Counted from the stretch's first letter, positions 33,055-45,984 are shown. The stretch is DNA of 64,000 nucleotides from Pictodentalium vernedei (GCA_031216915.1 CM062292.1:69552790-69616789), one strand, 5' to 3'. Translations and numbers: made by a program. Notes: generated by a model from the sequence alone, not told the origin.

Positions 33055-35419
33055 GCATACTATGATTTCCAAAACTGAAAGATTCAGCTCCCTGTCAAAG
33101 TACGGGGATTCTGACCGTAACAACACCTGTCCCGGGGAATATATTTTACTCTCTTCCACTGGTCTTCTCAAAATTGGAGGCATTTTGGGCCTACGGATAA
33201 ATACGTTTGAGGTAAGTGAATCCACCTCTCAGCCACATCCCTATTGGCTGTAAAAAGTACAGGTGCATCTTCTGTACGACCCATATTGTCGTGTGGCGTT
33301 AAAAGTGATAGGGAATGCACATCATTTCCAAGATTAACCCAGATGCTTCACGCAGGTTGCTCACCAAAGGCTTCTCTCTGACAGAGCCTGGCCAAACCCG
33401 CATCAACTGACTCTGTCCTGTGAAGCCCTATTTCTCCCAACCTTGCAGCGTTGGGAGAAAGATAGGCACAATATAAGAATGCAGCTCAATGTTTGATAGC
33501 CTCCTCACATGGTTGGAAAGAAGGCCTATTACTGCCTTTACTAAAGGATCCCCTAGTAGCTGCTCAGGTTTGGGGTAAGATTGAGGATCACAAAACACTG
33601 CTACCCCCCCCCCCACCCCCCACCCCACCCCACCCCATCCCATCCAACACCGGTGGTGGCCATGTGGAGTCCAGACCTCAAATTAGGGAGAAAATCTCCT
33701 TGGCTGACAGACTTGGATTCTGTCATATCTCCGTCGCATCCTGTCAAGGTGAAAGTAGATATCTATGAAGTGCAGGGTGCGGCGACTTTCAAGATGAGGC
33801 CCGAGAAAAACATGGAGGGACACCCACCGAAGAACTGATTATGGCGAGTGCAGCCACTCCTATGGCAGTTTCGTTTTGAATGGACGTGTGCATAACCTGC
33901 GATGTCCGAACACCAACTGCAGCCGAAGCTGAAATCTGGGCCGCTACCTGTCGATTATGTGGTGGTGATGGTGGCTGTAGTGGTGGTGGTTGCAGTGATG
34001 CTGGTGGCGGTGGTGGTGGTGGTGGTAGTGGTGTAGGGTTGTCAAAAACGTCGGGATATTTCCCGAGGTGATCTGCTAACTATGGCTGGCGCAGGAGACA
34101 CGCTCCTTTTTGTGGTTCCCTTCTTTGTGGGAACTTTGCATATTCTAGATCTGCGGCGATCTAAGCTGTCAGACCTATCAGTGGAGGAATAACTAAATTG
34201 CATCTACTCTAAGCTTTTCAGCAGAAACATCAGAACATAACAGTGAAACAGTGAACCAGGCCTTCCTAAGTCACAAGGCAATCCAAATTGCCTATGGCAG
34301 GCTTGGGGAGGGGGGGGGGGGGGCAAAGGCTGCCAGTTAAAGTGCCTCTCCAATTGGCGCATTCATTCCAAAAATGGATCGGACGGCGGGAATATTCTTC
34401 ATCCACATGCTCTTGGAGCTGAAAATAATTAAGTCGCATTAAGTCCATTATACGCTCGAATTATCGAGCTATCTTTGAGGGGCAGAAAGTTTGCCCTTGC
34501 TCATTAGGCATCCATAATGCCACGGGGAGATGCTCTCCCTGGCAATGTTTCCTGGCAATGTTTCCTCTGTTGCCGGATACGGGCCTGACAGTTGGGTAGG
34601 GAACACGCGGATGGTAGGTCCTCAGTCTCAACAGGTAACTGTCCTAATGATGCTGGCAAGTTCAAAATTTCCAGATCCATTAGGGAGGTCACCCTTTTAC
34701 CTCTATCAGCACTTAGGGAATGGGATTCCCTGGGTTTCCTGTCGGGCGTTACTAACGACTGGGCAGCAAGTGGAACAAATAATGCTGTCAGGGAAGAATG
34801 TTCCCTTAGCCCGAGGGAAGAGCCAGTCTCCTACACCTCCCTGTCTCCAATGTATCTTACTATTTGTAATTGTTCCCCAGTCGTTAATCTAACATCCCTT
34901 GTTCGTGACTGGGGATTATAGTCTGCTGTCCCTCTTGGTTTTGCCAAAATATACCTCTTTAGAGATGTATTCTTACTGTTGTCTGGCATTCTATATTTTA
35001 AACCAAATTGCTTCTGTTATCTACAAGGACAAGAAAGCAAAAACATGTCTGAGTTCCCCTTCTTTCTTACTCATTGGGGATTTACTATTTTACAATATGG
35101 ACATTCGTACTGATTTATATTCTTGGCTAATCGGCTGAGTGCATGTACACAAGCGCCATCGAACCAGTACAAACAACTGTTGCATTGTATCATGAAAGTT
35201 CCTGTGTCAGGTTGCCAACAGGTACAATACAATGGTGCAGTTGAGCCTCTTTCGTAATAAGCAGCCTGGTGGCGTTCAATCCAAGATGGTAGGATTCAAT
35301 CTGTACAAAGCTTGAGTTTGTCATGACTCAGTGTTATTGATTTATTAATCAAAAGTACTTTGAACAAAAGTGTAGTGATACACTGGGTTATTATACCTAG
35401 TCCGTTTCATGCTGATTTT
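33055..35419. other. Unassigned sequence with simple repeats
   Basis: No gene recognised. A C-rich run lies at 33606-33645, a GGT-triplet run at 33958-34032 and a G run at about 34308-34323. Several open frames of 60-120 codons have no motifs. Confidence 0.4.
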
Positions 35420-36135
35420 AATTTCTCACAGCGGCCTGGTTCGTAGGCCAAATCGAGACAATAAACAATGTCCCCATCTTGAGTTTTCGTGGTACTTTTT
35501 CATTTTCTTTAGGGTTTGTAATTTATCTCGAGCCAAAATACTTGTATGGGAAGTTCTCCTAAGCAATCACAAATTCGGCCTCATTCTGAAATTTCGCGTT
35601 CGGTGGAAGGCTGGAAATTAAATCAGTTGGTTGACTATTTCACTCAACAGCAGCATTTAGGGGTAAAATCCGTATTTCGATTCACGGAGGATCCCAAAGT
35701 TCCAGCTAACTGGGGTATATGCATGTACAAATCCCAAGTGGATTGTGTTACACCCACGAAACATCGGAGTGCATCCAAAAGGGTTCTATTTACTCTTTCT
35801 ATTTGGCCGTTGGAGGAAAGGTGATAAGCTGTTGTCCTTGATTTATGAGTATGTAACAACTTACGAACAGATTCAATGGGGTCACTCTCAAAGTTTACAC
35901 CTCTATCTGTGTAAATGTCTAATGGACAGCCAAAAATCTAGAAAAAAACACTCATTGCTACAGGAGTTGTAGTGTGCGCAAGCTGTTTGAGATGGACGGG
36001 GAATCCACTCTATCCATTTTTTACAGTGATAAATGATGTATTCTTTTCCTCTGGACGTTTTGGGTAAAGGATCCAGAGAATATAAAGGAACACGCTTCAT
36101 TTGGTACTCTGCATGACAGAGTAGCATGTTGTGTC

Positions 36136-36782
36136 TAGAGCTGAAACGGTTAAAGGGTTTTCTTGATCGATTAATCACATGGATAAACCTTGGTTAACCG
36201 ATTAATCACTTCCCTTATAAGTAGCTGAATAACTGCCAAACCGTTGATGATTTATAGCATTAACCCTTTACCCAACGTAAAGGACAAAATCGGCCAGCTC
36301 TACATACAAAAATCACCTTTCAGATTTTATTATGTTTTCAGTTTTTGTCTCAAAAACATAGCTTATGATCCCTCATTGGAACGAGCTCGTTGAGCTCGTT
36401 CCAATGAGGGATCAAAAGCTATGTTTTTGTGACAAAAATTGAAAATTTTTAGTAATTCAAGAATCTATTTTGCAAGTGTCGTCGGCTACCCGCATTGGGT
36501 AAAGGTTAATTTAAGAATGACCAGTTCCAGCTACTGATACAGTATAATGACCATGCAAGTGAACAAGTATGTCATCACGTAACTTTTATTCTTTACTCTG
36601 TCTCATATAAATGATGTGAGTTAGTGTGCAAATCTTTGTCTGTTTTGGAGCAAGTTTGTTCCTTTGTTAACCCAGAAAATACAGTTTTTCAAAAGTAACG
36701 GCTAATCGATCAATTACTTTTTTGGCCGATCAAGACGTTGATCATTGGTTAATCGATTAATCGGTTAACCGTTTCAACTCCA
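36136..36782. mobile_element. hAT-like MITE inserted in the integrase
   Basis: Ends TAGAGCTGAAACGGTTAA and TTAACCGTTTCAACTCCA are inverted. CGATTAATC motifs recur inside both ends, as in many hAT MITEs. Flanking octamers GTTGTGTC (36128-36135) and TTTGAGTC (36783-36790) match at 6 of 8 positions, a decayed TSD. It contains a TTAA MITE at 36264-36505. Confidence 0.8.
36264..36505. mobile_element. TTAA MITE, CCCTTTACCCAA family, copy 3 (nested)
   Basis: TTAA at 36260-36263 and 36506-36509. Ends CCCTTTACCCAACG and GCATTGGGTAAAGG. The hairpin reads AAAACATAGCTTATGATCCC to its complement. Nested in the hAT-like MITE, so it is the younger insertion. Confidence 0.9.
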
Positions 36783-37000
36783 TTTGAGTCTAAATTTAAG
36801 AGAAGGTTTAATTTGTCTGTTACATTTTGTACAAACCCTCACATAAGTTTCAACATTGTGAGCTAACCATCGCCAATAATACCTAGACGTTGTTTTCCCC
36901 AGGGTTTGGTTAATCCCCTGATGGCCTGCCGAAGGAATATGATGATTTACAGACCGAATCTTTGAACGCAATTTATGACGAATCACCATGACTATTTGGA

Positions 37001-37454
37001 CATTTTTCTATTTTCTGTACACCAATTTCGATGCAACGAAAACCTTTCCCTATGATTCCAAAACACCTTGATTCTGAGCCTGCTTGAAAAGGAATTTCTG
37101 AGGAAGGGACTTCCCCTTTTTCTAAGCACTGTCTAATGATTTGTCTTTCTGTCCGTCCAACGCATCTTTGTACTCTTGACCACCTAATGATATTTCTGAG
37201 TTGGGTGGCTCACTATCATCTGCTACTTGTGAATCACTTTGGGCAAGGGTCCATATTAAAGATAAGACATCACTTTCATTTCCAGGCTCGATTGTATTTA
37301 ATCAGAATGAGTTTTAGGGCCGCCAGGGTCAGACTGTTCTGTGCAAAGTTCGCTGTCTGCCATTGAGTGTAGCAAATCAGGGGAGGCAACTCTATTGTCT
37401 GCACTCTGTGGAATTGCCTCGCCATCTGAGGAAATCTAATTTATGGGAAGCAAT
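37001..37454. other. Unassigned sequence
   Basis: No gene recognised. It may hold further degraded gypsy sequence upstream of the integrase, but I cannot support that. Confidence 0.35.
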
Positions 37455-37459
37455 ATATA

Positions 37460-37987
37460 TGTATATACGAAAACTTTTTCGTATATACGAAACCACTTTA
37501 TATGAAACCACTTTTGTATATACGAAAACTTTTTCGTTTAAACGAAACCAGTCCGTATATACGAATCAACTTTCGTATATACGAAAACCTTTTCGTTTAA
37601 ACGAAAACCTTTTCGTTTAAACGAAAACTTTTTTGTTCAAACGAAAACTTTTTCGTTTAAACGAAAACTCTTTCGTATATACGAAATCACTTTCGTATAT
37701 ACGAACACTTTTTCGTATATACGATAACTTTTTCGTTTAAACGAAAACTTTTTCGTATATACGAAACCACTTTCGTATATACGAAACCACTTTCGTACAT
37801 ACGAAACCTTTTTCGTTTAAACGAAAACGTTTTTGTATATACGAAACCACTTTCGTATATACGAAAACTTTTTCGTTTAAATGAAAACTCTTTCGTATAT
37901 ACGAAATCACATTCGTATATACGAAACAACTCTCGTATATACGAAAACTTTTTCGTATATACGAAACCACTTTCGTTTAAACGAAAC
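37460..37987. repeat. 20-bp minisatellite of palindromic units with two alternative cores
   Basis: About 26 units. Each is built on a palindrome, either TTTCGTATATACGAAA (A) or TTTCGTTTAAACGAAA (B), with a short spacer. From the core at 37575 to the core at 37975 the spacing is exactly 20 bp for 21 units with no indel. The order is A B B B B A A A B A A A B A A B A A A A B, counting near-matches at 37635 and 37795 with their type. Because three units make 60 bp, frames stay open and give Tyr-Ile-Arg-Lys repeat peptides, which are by-products. Confidence 0.95.
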
Positions 37988-37990
37988 AAT

Positions 37991-40256
37991 TTAATTTTTT
38001 TTCCACGTGGCAGCAATACTCTTCCGTAGGGAATAGCATCACCAACTACTTCAGCAAATCTTGTACTAACTCGGGTTCAGTCATGAACTCTGCCATGGAC
38101 CGCGGAGGGCACATTTAATTAGTTTTACTGAATTGGAGAGAATAATTAATTTCTCAAGTAATCTGACTTCAACTCTCTCCCTCTTCTATGGTTATCTCAA
38201 TTGAATAGGATGTTTCTCTTTTTCCTCCCCGAGGTATATTATATTTTGAGCCGAATCTAACTACGAACCATGTTCATGTACGACGTCAAGACCAATATTA
38301 TTGTCGTGGAAACTGGGGCCGCATGAAAAAAATTTCTAATGTGTTATTTTTATTTGGCCCTCACCATGGGCCCAGGAATAGTGGCCAATTCCCTGCCCAC
38401 AGTACGTACTTTATTACCTTTCAAAATGTGCGTGAGCCCTTCAAAAATCCAAGATATTATCCGAAAACACCGTTACATGGTCTTCTGTGTCAATAAGAGC
38501 ATCTAAGTTTGCATATTTTAAAATTATAGGTATTGTGGAATACAATGACGCACCAAACTGATTAATGGTAATACTATCAGGTAATTCCCATTCATTTTTT
38601 TTCTCATCCTGTATAAAAGCTCTGGAGAACGTATCCCTTGGGTTAAGGCCTTTTTTAAATCTGGAGTCGACAGACGGCCTACTCGTCCGACTAGTTCCCA
38701 TTTCAATCGTCTCCAGAGTCATCCGTGGATGTTATTGATGATTCCATTTTATTAACTGTAGAAACTGTATCATTTCGTGACCCTGATGGTGTTGAAAACA
38801 TCGTGGCTGGACGGTTACCTGGATTTCATGATGGGCATTCTCGTGAGAAATGTAACATGGAGCCACAAGTCCGACATCCCCCTCCCCCGGCCATGTCTTG
38901 ATCATGGGAGTAGCGTCTTCACCCAGCCATTTAACACTTTTCAAAGTTGGTCACGATGTACATTACCTGTTGATTTAAACTCATTGGTTGTCTGCCGGTA
39001 AATTTACTAAATTCCGTCACCAGTAACTGTGACATAACGTTTTGCGATTCTATGAGCTGAGCAGCCTGTGCACCAAAAAGGACTTATTCGGACTGACTGT
39101 CACGAGTAGACTGTGGCCGAGGATGTGGACTGTCCCATGAGAGTGAAGCCAATTGAGGCTGACCCGAGACTCTGGTGGAACTGATTCCCGTGAAGACTTT
39201 CCATAAATAGCCAATTATGTATTTTGGAACACTTAGCTTGGTCAATAACTTCTGTGGGTTTGGCATGTTGATTTGTCGAATAATGCGCCGCCTCTTTAAT
39301 GCACCAAGACAAAAACGCATAACGGCCTGGGGAAATATGTACTATTCGGGTAGAAACACAAATGTTATTTCTACCATTGATAAAGTGCATGTATGATCAA
39401 CTCATTCTTCTGAAATAATATATGGCTGCTTTTGGACTTGGGTGAACTGCATCAGTGCTGTTTCAGGCAGTTCTTACTTCCCAAAGCGTTTTTCTAATTT
39501 GTCCAAAACCTCGACAAAATAGTTTTGGTGGTCTTTGGGGAGTGTTTTTGCAAAGTACTCGTTGACTTTGCCGTCAATGAACCCACAGAGGTTATCTCGA
39601 TAGTCCACCCCTATCCATGTTTGCATGTCTGCGAAATGCATGGACATCATTCCAAATGCTTGCCAATCGTGTCCCCGTTATATTCGAGACTACGGGACAG
39701 ATTGGGCACAATACATGGGTAACGATCTGGATAGTTACCACCATATCAGTTCCAACCTGGCTCTCTAACTTCTTGCAATTTTGGGTCTCGGTCCCTCAGG
39801 TCGGCGTAATACTGGCCTGTGGTCATAGGCATGTCTATCACCCCCCCCCCCCCCACCCCCCACCCCCCACCGATTCCCCGAGGTACGATAAGAATACTTG
39901 TTTTCCCCTACCGGTCGATTTTTTTTCGGGGGGGGGGGGAGGGGGCATAAGCATATCTTCTCGCACACTGAGAAGCCAATGGTAATCCCGAGAAATGTCT
40001 CTGATATTTGCTTCCCCTCCCCTCCTCAAAAAGGAGACTACGTTGCTGAATGGTCTTCGATCCTCGAATCATTCACCCCATCTAGTGGCGGTTGTATTAA
40101 CACCGCGTCTACTAATTCGGGGAATTCCTAGTTCTTCCCAGGTACCTGTCATCCTGAAAAGTATCCATATAGTCATCTGATCCAACCGACTCATGCTATG
40201 GGCGCATCCACCCCCCCCCCCCCTTCCACCCCCCCCCCCCCCCCCACCCCCAGTCC
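37991..40256. other. Unassigned sequence with C/G runs
   Basis: No gene recognised. Minus-strand frames of 93 and 70 codons at 38441-38944 have no motif I can name. C runs occur at 39840-39870 and 40209-40253 and a G run at 39928-39945. Confidence 0.35.
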
Positions 40257-40510
40257 AGTTTGCGAATATTTCATGACGGATTTTGAGCAGAAACTCTTGG
40301 ATCACATCCCAGCAATCACCCCAAAGTCTATATCCGATACATAAATGACATTTTTTAAAAAGGTAACATGGACTAACCGCATTGGAAAAATTCTACAACG
40401 AAATTAATAATGCACACCCAAATCTGAAATTCACTGTGGAATATTCTGCCGAGGAAATAGACGTTCAAGACATAAAAATCTTCAGAACCAATGGAAAGTT
40501 GGGCACCACC
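40257..40510 (+). pseudogene. Penelope-like reverse transcriptase fragment
   Basis: Plus-strand reading with frame changes: FMTDFEQKLLDHIPAITPK (about 40273), RYINDIF (about 40337) and LKFTVEYSAEEIDVQDIKIF (about 40420). This matches the region around the catalytic YxDD of Penelope-like reverse transcriptases, with the first Asp of RYIDDIF read as Asn. The rest of the domain upstream is absent. The coding region resumes at 47924 after the LTR element, with the same target site, so the two parts were once one gene. Confidence 0.8.
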
Positions 40511-40515
40511 ATTAA

Positions 40516-42128
40516 TGTCAGGGACACCTGAGGCCCCGCAAGGCCTGGGCTGACGTGAGGTTATTTAGTCCCGCTGATGAAGTTGCGGGAAAATTAGACC
40601 AACGTGGAGGGTCGGAATCCAAGTGTCGCGAACTCGGCGCAGGGAGATGAGTTAGGCCGACGCCGTGATTCTTTCTCTGCAAAATTGGCCTGAAATAGGT
40701 TCGATTTCCGTTAGATGTGATTCCTAATCACTTCAGGCTGTATAATGGAAAGAATGACTTAAAGTAACAACGATTCTTTTATTTACACATAAAAATAAAA
40801 TAAAGCCGTTTCAATATTTTAACAATCAACAATTCGATTCTTTTCACAGAAAATGGGTTGCTAGGTTTAAGTAACTCTTAACAACTATATAGTCATTCTA
40901 TAGCCCTGTACTGGCACTATAGTCTACACACTGGAAATGTTACTACCGTGAGCTCGCCATAAGAGCTTCACAAATCTGAAATGTTATTACCGTGAGCTCG
41001 CCATAAGAGCTTCACCCGCTTAGGGCTCAAATGTCAACGTCTGCGCGTAACTGTACCTCTGGCTGTTGGAGGGTTCCGACCAGCAATGTTCGTCATCTAT
41101 AAAGCCACCGTACTTTTGATTTGGGTCAGATATTGTCTACTCATACCTTATGTGCCTTTTGAAAGTCCTCCGTGAAAGTCCTATTGAAATATTCACCGTT
41201 CCTGGTTGAATTCACGATTCACAAATGCCCCTTTTTGTGCTAGGGCGAAATTGTCACTCACACCGATCTCCAGTCGGTATTACGATGCTTCGACAGCAAA
41301 ACAAACTACTCCCAACGCAATCAGTCTGACGCTTCAAAGGGTTAATACGCACAATACAATTAACCTACACTTCTGACTATTGCAGGCTGATACCTGCTAC
41401 TCGACAATCTAAACTTTAACGTCCCACCTGGGTTTTCCTTCTCAGCGAATTTGGCACTCTAGTCGCCTATCAACCTTAAGCTAAATCAATCGTGGAATGC
41501 CCTGTCTGGCGATTCCAGTCGTTTCAAGGTCCTGTGATCGAAGGTACCCCTATGCCAGGAAACAGAGTCCGCCTGCCCTGGACTTCACTAACGTGTGTGT
41601 GACCCCAAGTGTGTCTAATGCTCTGCTCTTCAAGGTATATATACTTTTTACCCTAAACTGTCAGGTGGACCGACGCTCATCTGTCCATCTGTCAAAACGG
41701 TGGGAGATGACGTATATCGAGGCAGGATCAATACAAGTCATCTCGCGCGTGACTTAACGGTGATTTCACTTGTCGAGACAACCGATTCGTTTCTGCCAGT
41801 CATTGTCATGATAGACATTTCTATCTTTTAGAATCTCGTTTCTCAATTGGCCGTGACGATATCCTGCCACCAACCGATTACGTCTCGTAAGACTCGCGAC
41901 TATTGTATAAATTAAATGAGATTAGACCTTATCTAACATACCGTTTCTCCCCTGGGTCCCTGCGCTGAAGCTGGATATACACCACGTGTGTTTTTTCCAT
42001 GTCCAGCTTCACAGAGAAGTGAAATTCACGTAGGTTTTTCGCCTTGATGCGGAATATCTTTTAAACTTACAATATCTTTATATATGAGGCCCCTTTGCCC
42101 CTATATTTAGGCTGGCTTTGCCCTGACA
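40516..42128 (-). repeat. Left LTR of copy 2
   Basis: About 1613 bp, complete, TGTCAGGG start and CTGACA end on its own strand. Followed by ATTAA and Penelope-like sequence rather than by the element interior. Confidence 0.95.
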
Positions 42129-42492
42129 ATTAAAAGGAAATCGATGGGCAGATTTGACTATTTACACGCTAAAAGCTTGCACCCAGAGCACCGTAAAATA
42201 TCAGTTGTATATAGTCAAACTTTGCGATACCACCGCATCAATTCCGAACCTGGAATACGGACACAACAACTGTCAACACTCAAGTCAGCTTTTGAGAAAC
42301 TCGGGAACAAGAGACGTACGATCAATCGCATTATCGTGAGGACTTATTGAACTACAAATGTGCGCCGCGCCGCGCCGCGCCGCGCCGCGTCCGCGTCCCG
42401 CTAGTAGTAACTTATCATCCGTCAATCAAAAAGATGGTACAAATACTCTCTGAATCACAACACATTCTTGAAGAGGCTGCCACTTTAAGCGG
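42129..42492 (+). repeat. Duplicate of the Penelope-like flank
   Basis: Nearly identical to 47924-48289. Encodes SLHPEHRKISVVYSQTLRYH and VPLVVTYHPS, part of the linker between reverse transcriptase and GIY-YIG domains. Contains the same GCGCC microsatellite. Ends abruptly at CTTTAAGCGG and joins LTR sequence. Confidence 0.9.
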
Positions 42493-42559
42493 TGAACTTA
42501 CAATATCTTTATATATGAGGCCCCTTTGCCCCTATATTTAGGCTGGCTTTTCCCTGACA
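42493..42559 (-). repeat. 67-bp remnant of the 3' LTR, copy 2
   Basis: The first 67 bp of the LTR, adjoining the polypurine tract (complement of GGGAAGGGAG at 42560-42573). This is the original 3' LTR junction of the element interior. Confidence 0.9.
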
Positions 42560-42573
42560 ACTCCCTTCCCGAG

Positions 42574-43808
42574 AGAAACACCCTGTGCATCTCCTAAAAC
42601 ACGAGGGGCAAAGCCACGCACGCTCGCCTCTCACACCTTTTTACAGTCTACCCATCATGTTCAAGACTACAAAACTGTACCCTAGTGGTCGTGGGGCTCA
42701 TGACCGGGCTCATGCGTCGGCCATGTCGATTTCCACGACACACACGCCACCACATGCTCCCGTCTTGCGGGTTTACATATGGAGAGTAGCCTTATCCTTA
42801 GATTTGCAGCACTCTCTCTCTCTCTCTCTCTCTAATACTATATATTTACACCTAAACATCCACATTTTTATACACATTCGCCCATTTTGCCAACAGTTCA
42901 CTTGGCACTCATTCCGACGAGTAACACCATCCGCGCCTTTGCGTCAGATGGGTTAATTCCAACGGAGTGTAACTTCGCCTCCCATTCCCCTATGCCTTGT
43001 GAAGGGGCAAACGACCCTGTATTATGTTAAGCCTCACCCTCGAAAAGCTCAACCAGGGGATTAAAATTGTGCCTCACACACTCACACATTCAACACACAG
43101 ATTTCCCGACCGCGCCTTTGCGACAGACGGGGTTAGCGTATCCCACACTTACAAAACTCGACACACAGGCTCCCCGCCCACGCACAAGCGACGAACGGGG
43201 CAGTGCATCTCACATTCGCACTCACAAACAACTCTAGTCAGCAGTCAGAGCAACAATAATACTAAAATAAGAAAATTCCGGGCCTTAACACCGGGTTTAC
43301 GAAACTCATCACCTCATCCACAAAAATATTTGCGACTGGAGCCCCCGTCCCAGACACCAGGCCCACAGCCACCCAACTATTGCTTCTTTATAACCACCGA
43401 CCATTGGTAGGGCCCCGGTTCCCAGTATCCCCTTGGGTAACCCTTGACACACCCCTACTTCTCGCCCCGTTATTTCTACGGGTATTCCACCAGGATCCCC
43501 ATGCCCTGTCATTGTCGCATTCCCAAGAGCTTCCCTTGGCGCTATATCCCCCAGGCTCACTCGTCCCGGCGATTACCTTCGTTCGAACGACACTGGCCGT
43601 CCTTGGCCCTTGTGCCGTCGACCCCCCGTCCATTGCGACGACTTCTTGCGCACCTTGGGCGCTGTGCGCCCCCGGCACTCCCTGCGTGGTCTCCGCCACC
43701 TAGGATGCTTCTCCTTTGATTTGTGGACCCTTTCCTCGGCCCCTTGGGCGCCCATCTTAGCGGTCCCATCCACTTTAACACCCCCAACTTGTGTTGACTC
43801 GTGCCCTC
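42574..43808. other. Rear interior of LTR element copy 2
   Basis: Homologous to 26780-28053. No reverse transcriptase or integrase motif in any frame. Contains a short CT microsatellite at 42817-42832. Confidence 0.65.
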
Positions 43809-45984
43809 TCAATTCTGGGGAAGTTTGCCCAGCCTTTGCGTGGGTCTGGCCTCTCCTCTCCACACGAGTGATACCGACTTCTTGGTGCGCTCAACTCCCC
43901 CACATGAATTTGCTTGAGGGTCTTTCCTCAATGACCCCATTGGGTTCCCTCGCTGTTTGACGTTTACCTGGACCGCCTGCGGCCCCTTCTCCCTAATTGG
44001 ACAGGAGTCAGTCGTCCCTCCTGAAACTTTCCGACATTTCGTCCTGTAGGGGCCATCCCCTGGACCGTCGGATTGGTTCCCCCTGGGAACCTTCCCTTCC
44101 TTACTCGGTACGTTACCGAGTGCAACCGCCGGGGGTCCTTGCCCACCGACTTGAACTTCCTTTGCCCTCGTTGGGCCCTCACTTCGCCCCCTACCCCTGG
44201 ACCATAACTCATCAGGGCTTGCCCTCACCCCTGGGATAGTACCTATGACCAGGTCATACACAGGTGATTCAATGCACATGGCTTCCACTTCGCCACAATA
44301 AAATGGGGTATCCACCGTTATCCTCGCGATGGGGAACCTTCTAACGGTCCCATCTATCAAAATACACAAATGGTCGCGCCCCAACAATTGCTTGTCGTCA
44401 TCCAGTAATTCCAGTTGTCTTCTAACCGCTGCAGAGGAGCATCCAGAATCCCGGAGCAGACGGATCTCCCTTTGTCCCACATATGCTGGGTACACTGGCA
44501 TATTAACCTTCTCCTGCGAAGTTGTGAGCCTCTCACACATGCCACTTATTATCGGGACAACCTTCCCGCCTTCCAGCCTTAATTCTCCCTCTTGTATACA
44601 TTCCCGGAGGAGACTGTGTTCTGGACCGATAGTTTGACAGAACACTGCCGTCTGTCTACTGGGCCCTGGATCTACGCGGTCACCTTGCTTCCAACCCCTT
44701 GGTACTGCGTTCCCGGCCCCCTGCTGAGGTGGTCTAATGTTCCCAGTGGTCCTAACCTGCTTCTGCCAGCAGTCCCTGGCAATATGCCCCCGCTTGTTGC
44801 AGATGAAACAAGTTGTGTCTTTGGGGGCGTTCCCATTCCGGCTGGCCTGCGACGCAGGCGGATTGGGGTGGTGTTGTCTTACGGGTGCCATTGCCAACCC
44901 ATTTGCCCCACCCCTAGCCGATTTGGGTGCGTTTACACTCCCACCGTGGGCCTCGATGTAGAGTTCTGCCACAGCTGCCATCTCATCATAGGTGGGCGGA
45001 CCCCTTTTCTTGATGAACAGGCCCAACTCCTTGGAGCATGTAGTTAAAAACTGCTCCCGGAGAAATTGATCTCGCAGGGCTCCATATGACTCATTCACTT
45101 CTGCGAGAGCAGTCCAGCGGTCAAAGTACCGCCTAGCTCGGTCAAAATACTGAGGTACTGTTTCTCCCTTCTCCTGCTTAATTTCTCGGAACTTGGTCCG
45201 GAATCCTTCTTCAGTGAGCTGGTATCTCCGAAGGATGGCATTCTTCAGCTCACTGTAGTCGTTAAAAAGTGCAGGAGGCATACTGGTATAAGCCTCGAGG
45301 GCTTTACCTGACAACAAAGGGCTCAAGCACATAGCCCATGTGTCTTCTGGCCACATTTGACTGGAGGCAAAACGCTCAAACCTCTCCAAGTACGAGTCCA
45401 AGTCATCTGTGTTTTCATTAAAATGAGCGAGGTGGGGGCGTGGGGCATGAATTGCTACCCCAGCACTCCCGTCCCCTGAGCGCCGACTTTCATTCTCCAC
45501 ATCGGCTCTTGCTCTGAGGAGCTCTAATTCTCTCTCGTGCTTCTGTCGTTCGAGCTCTCGTTCTTCCTCCCTTGCCTCCCTTGCTAATTGGGCTTCCCTC
45601 TCTCTCGCCTCATTTACTAATTGAATCTCTCTCTCTCTCTTTTGCCTCCCTATCTAATTGGGCTTCTCTCTCCCTCGCCTCTCTTGCGTCTTTCTCACGC
45701 TCTCGTTCTAAGTGGGCTTCTCTCTCTCTCGCCTCATTTGCTAATCCAATCTCTCTCTCTTTCGCCTCTCTTGCGTCTTTCTCACGCTCTCGTTCTAATT
45801 GAATCTCTCGCTCTTTTGCTTCCCTTACTGCTCGGGCCTCTCTCTCCCTTGCGTCATTACGTAAGGCAATATCCTTGGCCTCACGTTTCTGCTCATCTTT
45901 AACGAACTTCTGAAGTTCGGCCCCCTCAAGGCCCATTTCCTTGCCTAATGATACCAGTTGGGCGAGGGGTGTAACAACGTCCAT
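43809..45984 (-). pseudogene. gag: Gag-protease polyprotein, copy 2
   Basis: Start ATG at 45984 (MDVVTPLAQLVSLGKEMG). An indel in the AG-rich coiled-coil region near 45610-45645 shifts the frame; the long frame then runs to 43809 without a stop. Domains in order: Arg/Glu coiled coil, capsid, SCAN-like LREQFLTTCSKELGLFIKKR, CCHC knuckle CFICNKRGHIARDC, then directly the protease with RLLRDSGCSSAAVRR. The catalytic DSG is intact here, unlike copy 1. SPVYDLVIGTIPG closes the protease, followed by a basic low-complexity tail ending at 43809. Gag and protease lie in one frame, so the ancestral element made a fused Gag-Pro. The one frameshift lies at a different place from that of copy 1. Confidence 0.85.

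Larger units (their letters stand above)
35420..37000 (-). pseudogene. Ty3/gypsy-type integrase remnant split by MITEs
   Basis: Read on the minus strand. The N-terminal zinc-binding domain is at 36774-36989: HIPSAGHQGINQTLGKT, then RYYWRWLAHNVETYVRVC and TKCNRQ, an HHCC finger. The C-terminal part of the catalytic core is at about 35644-35859: YHLSSNGQIERVNRTLLDAL, which carries the catalytic Glu of the DDE triad, then WDLYMHIPQLAGTLGSSVNR. Frameshifted remains of the tail continue to about 35420. A hAT-like MITE with a nested TTAA MITE (36136-36782) separates the parts. The middle of the core is degraded. No matching reverse transcriptase or LTRs were found nearby. Confidence 0.85.

Noticed and set aside
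37460..37987. CRISPR-like array
   Set aside because: The units are contiguous palindromes with short spacers that are themselves repeats; no unique spacers, no cas genes, and the window is eukaryotic.
37687..38016. 109-codon Tyr-Lys-rich protein
   Set aside because: It is the in-phase translation of the 20-bp minisatellite (three units make 60 bp).
38441..38944. Gag or protease of the gypsy element
   Set aside because: No CCHC knuckle, DTG/DSG or capsid motif can be seen.
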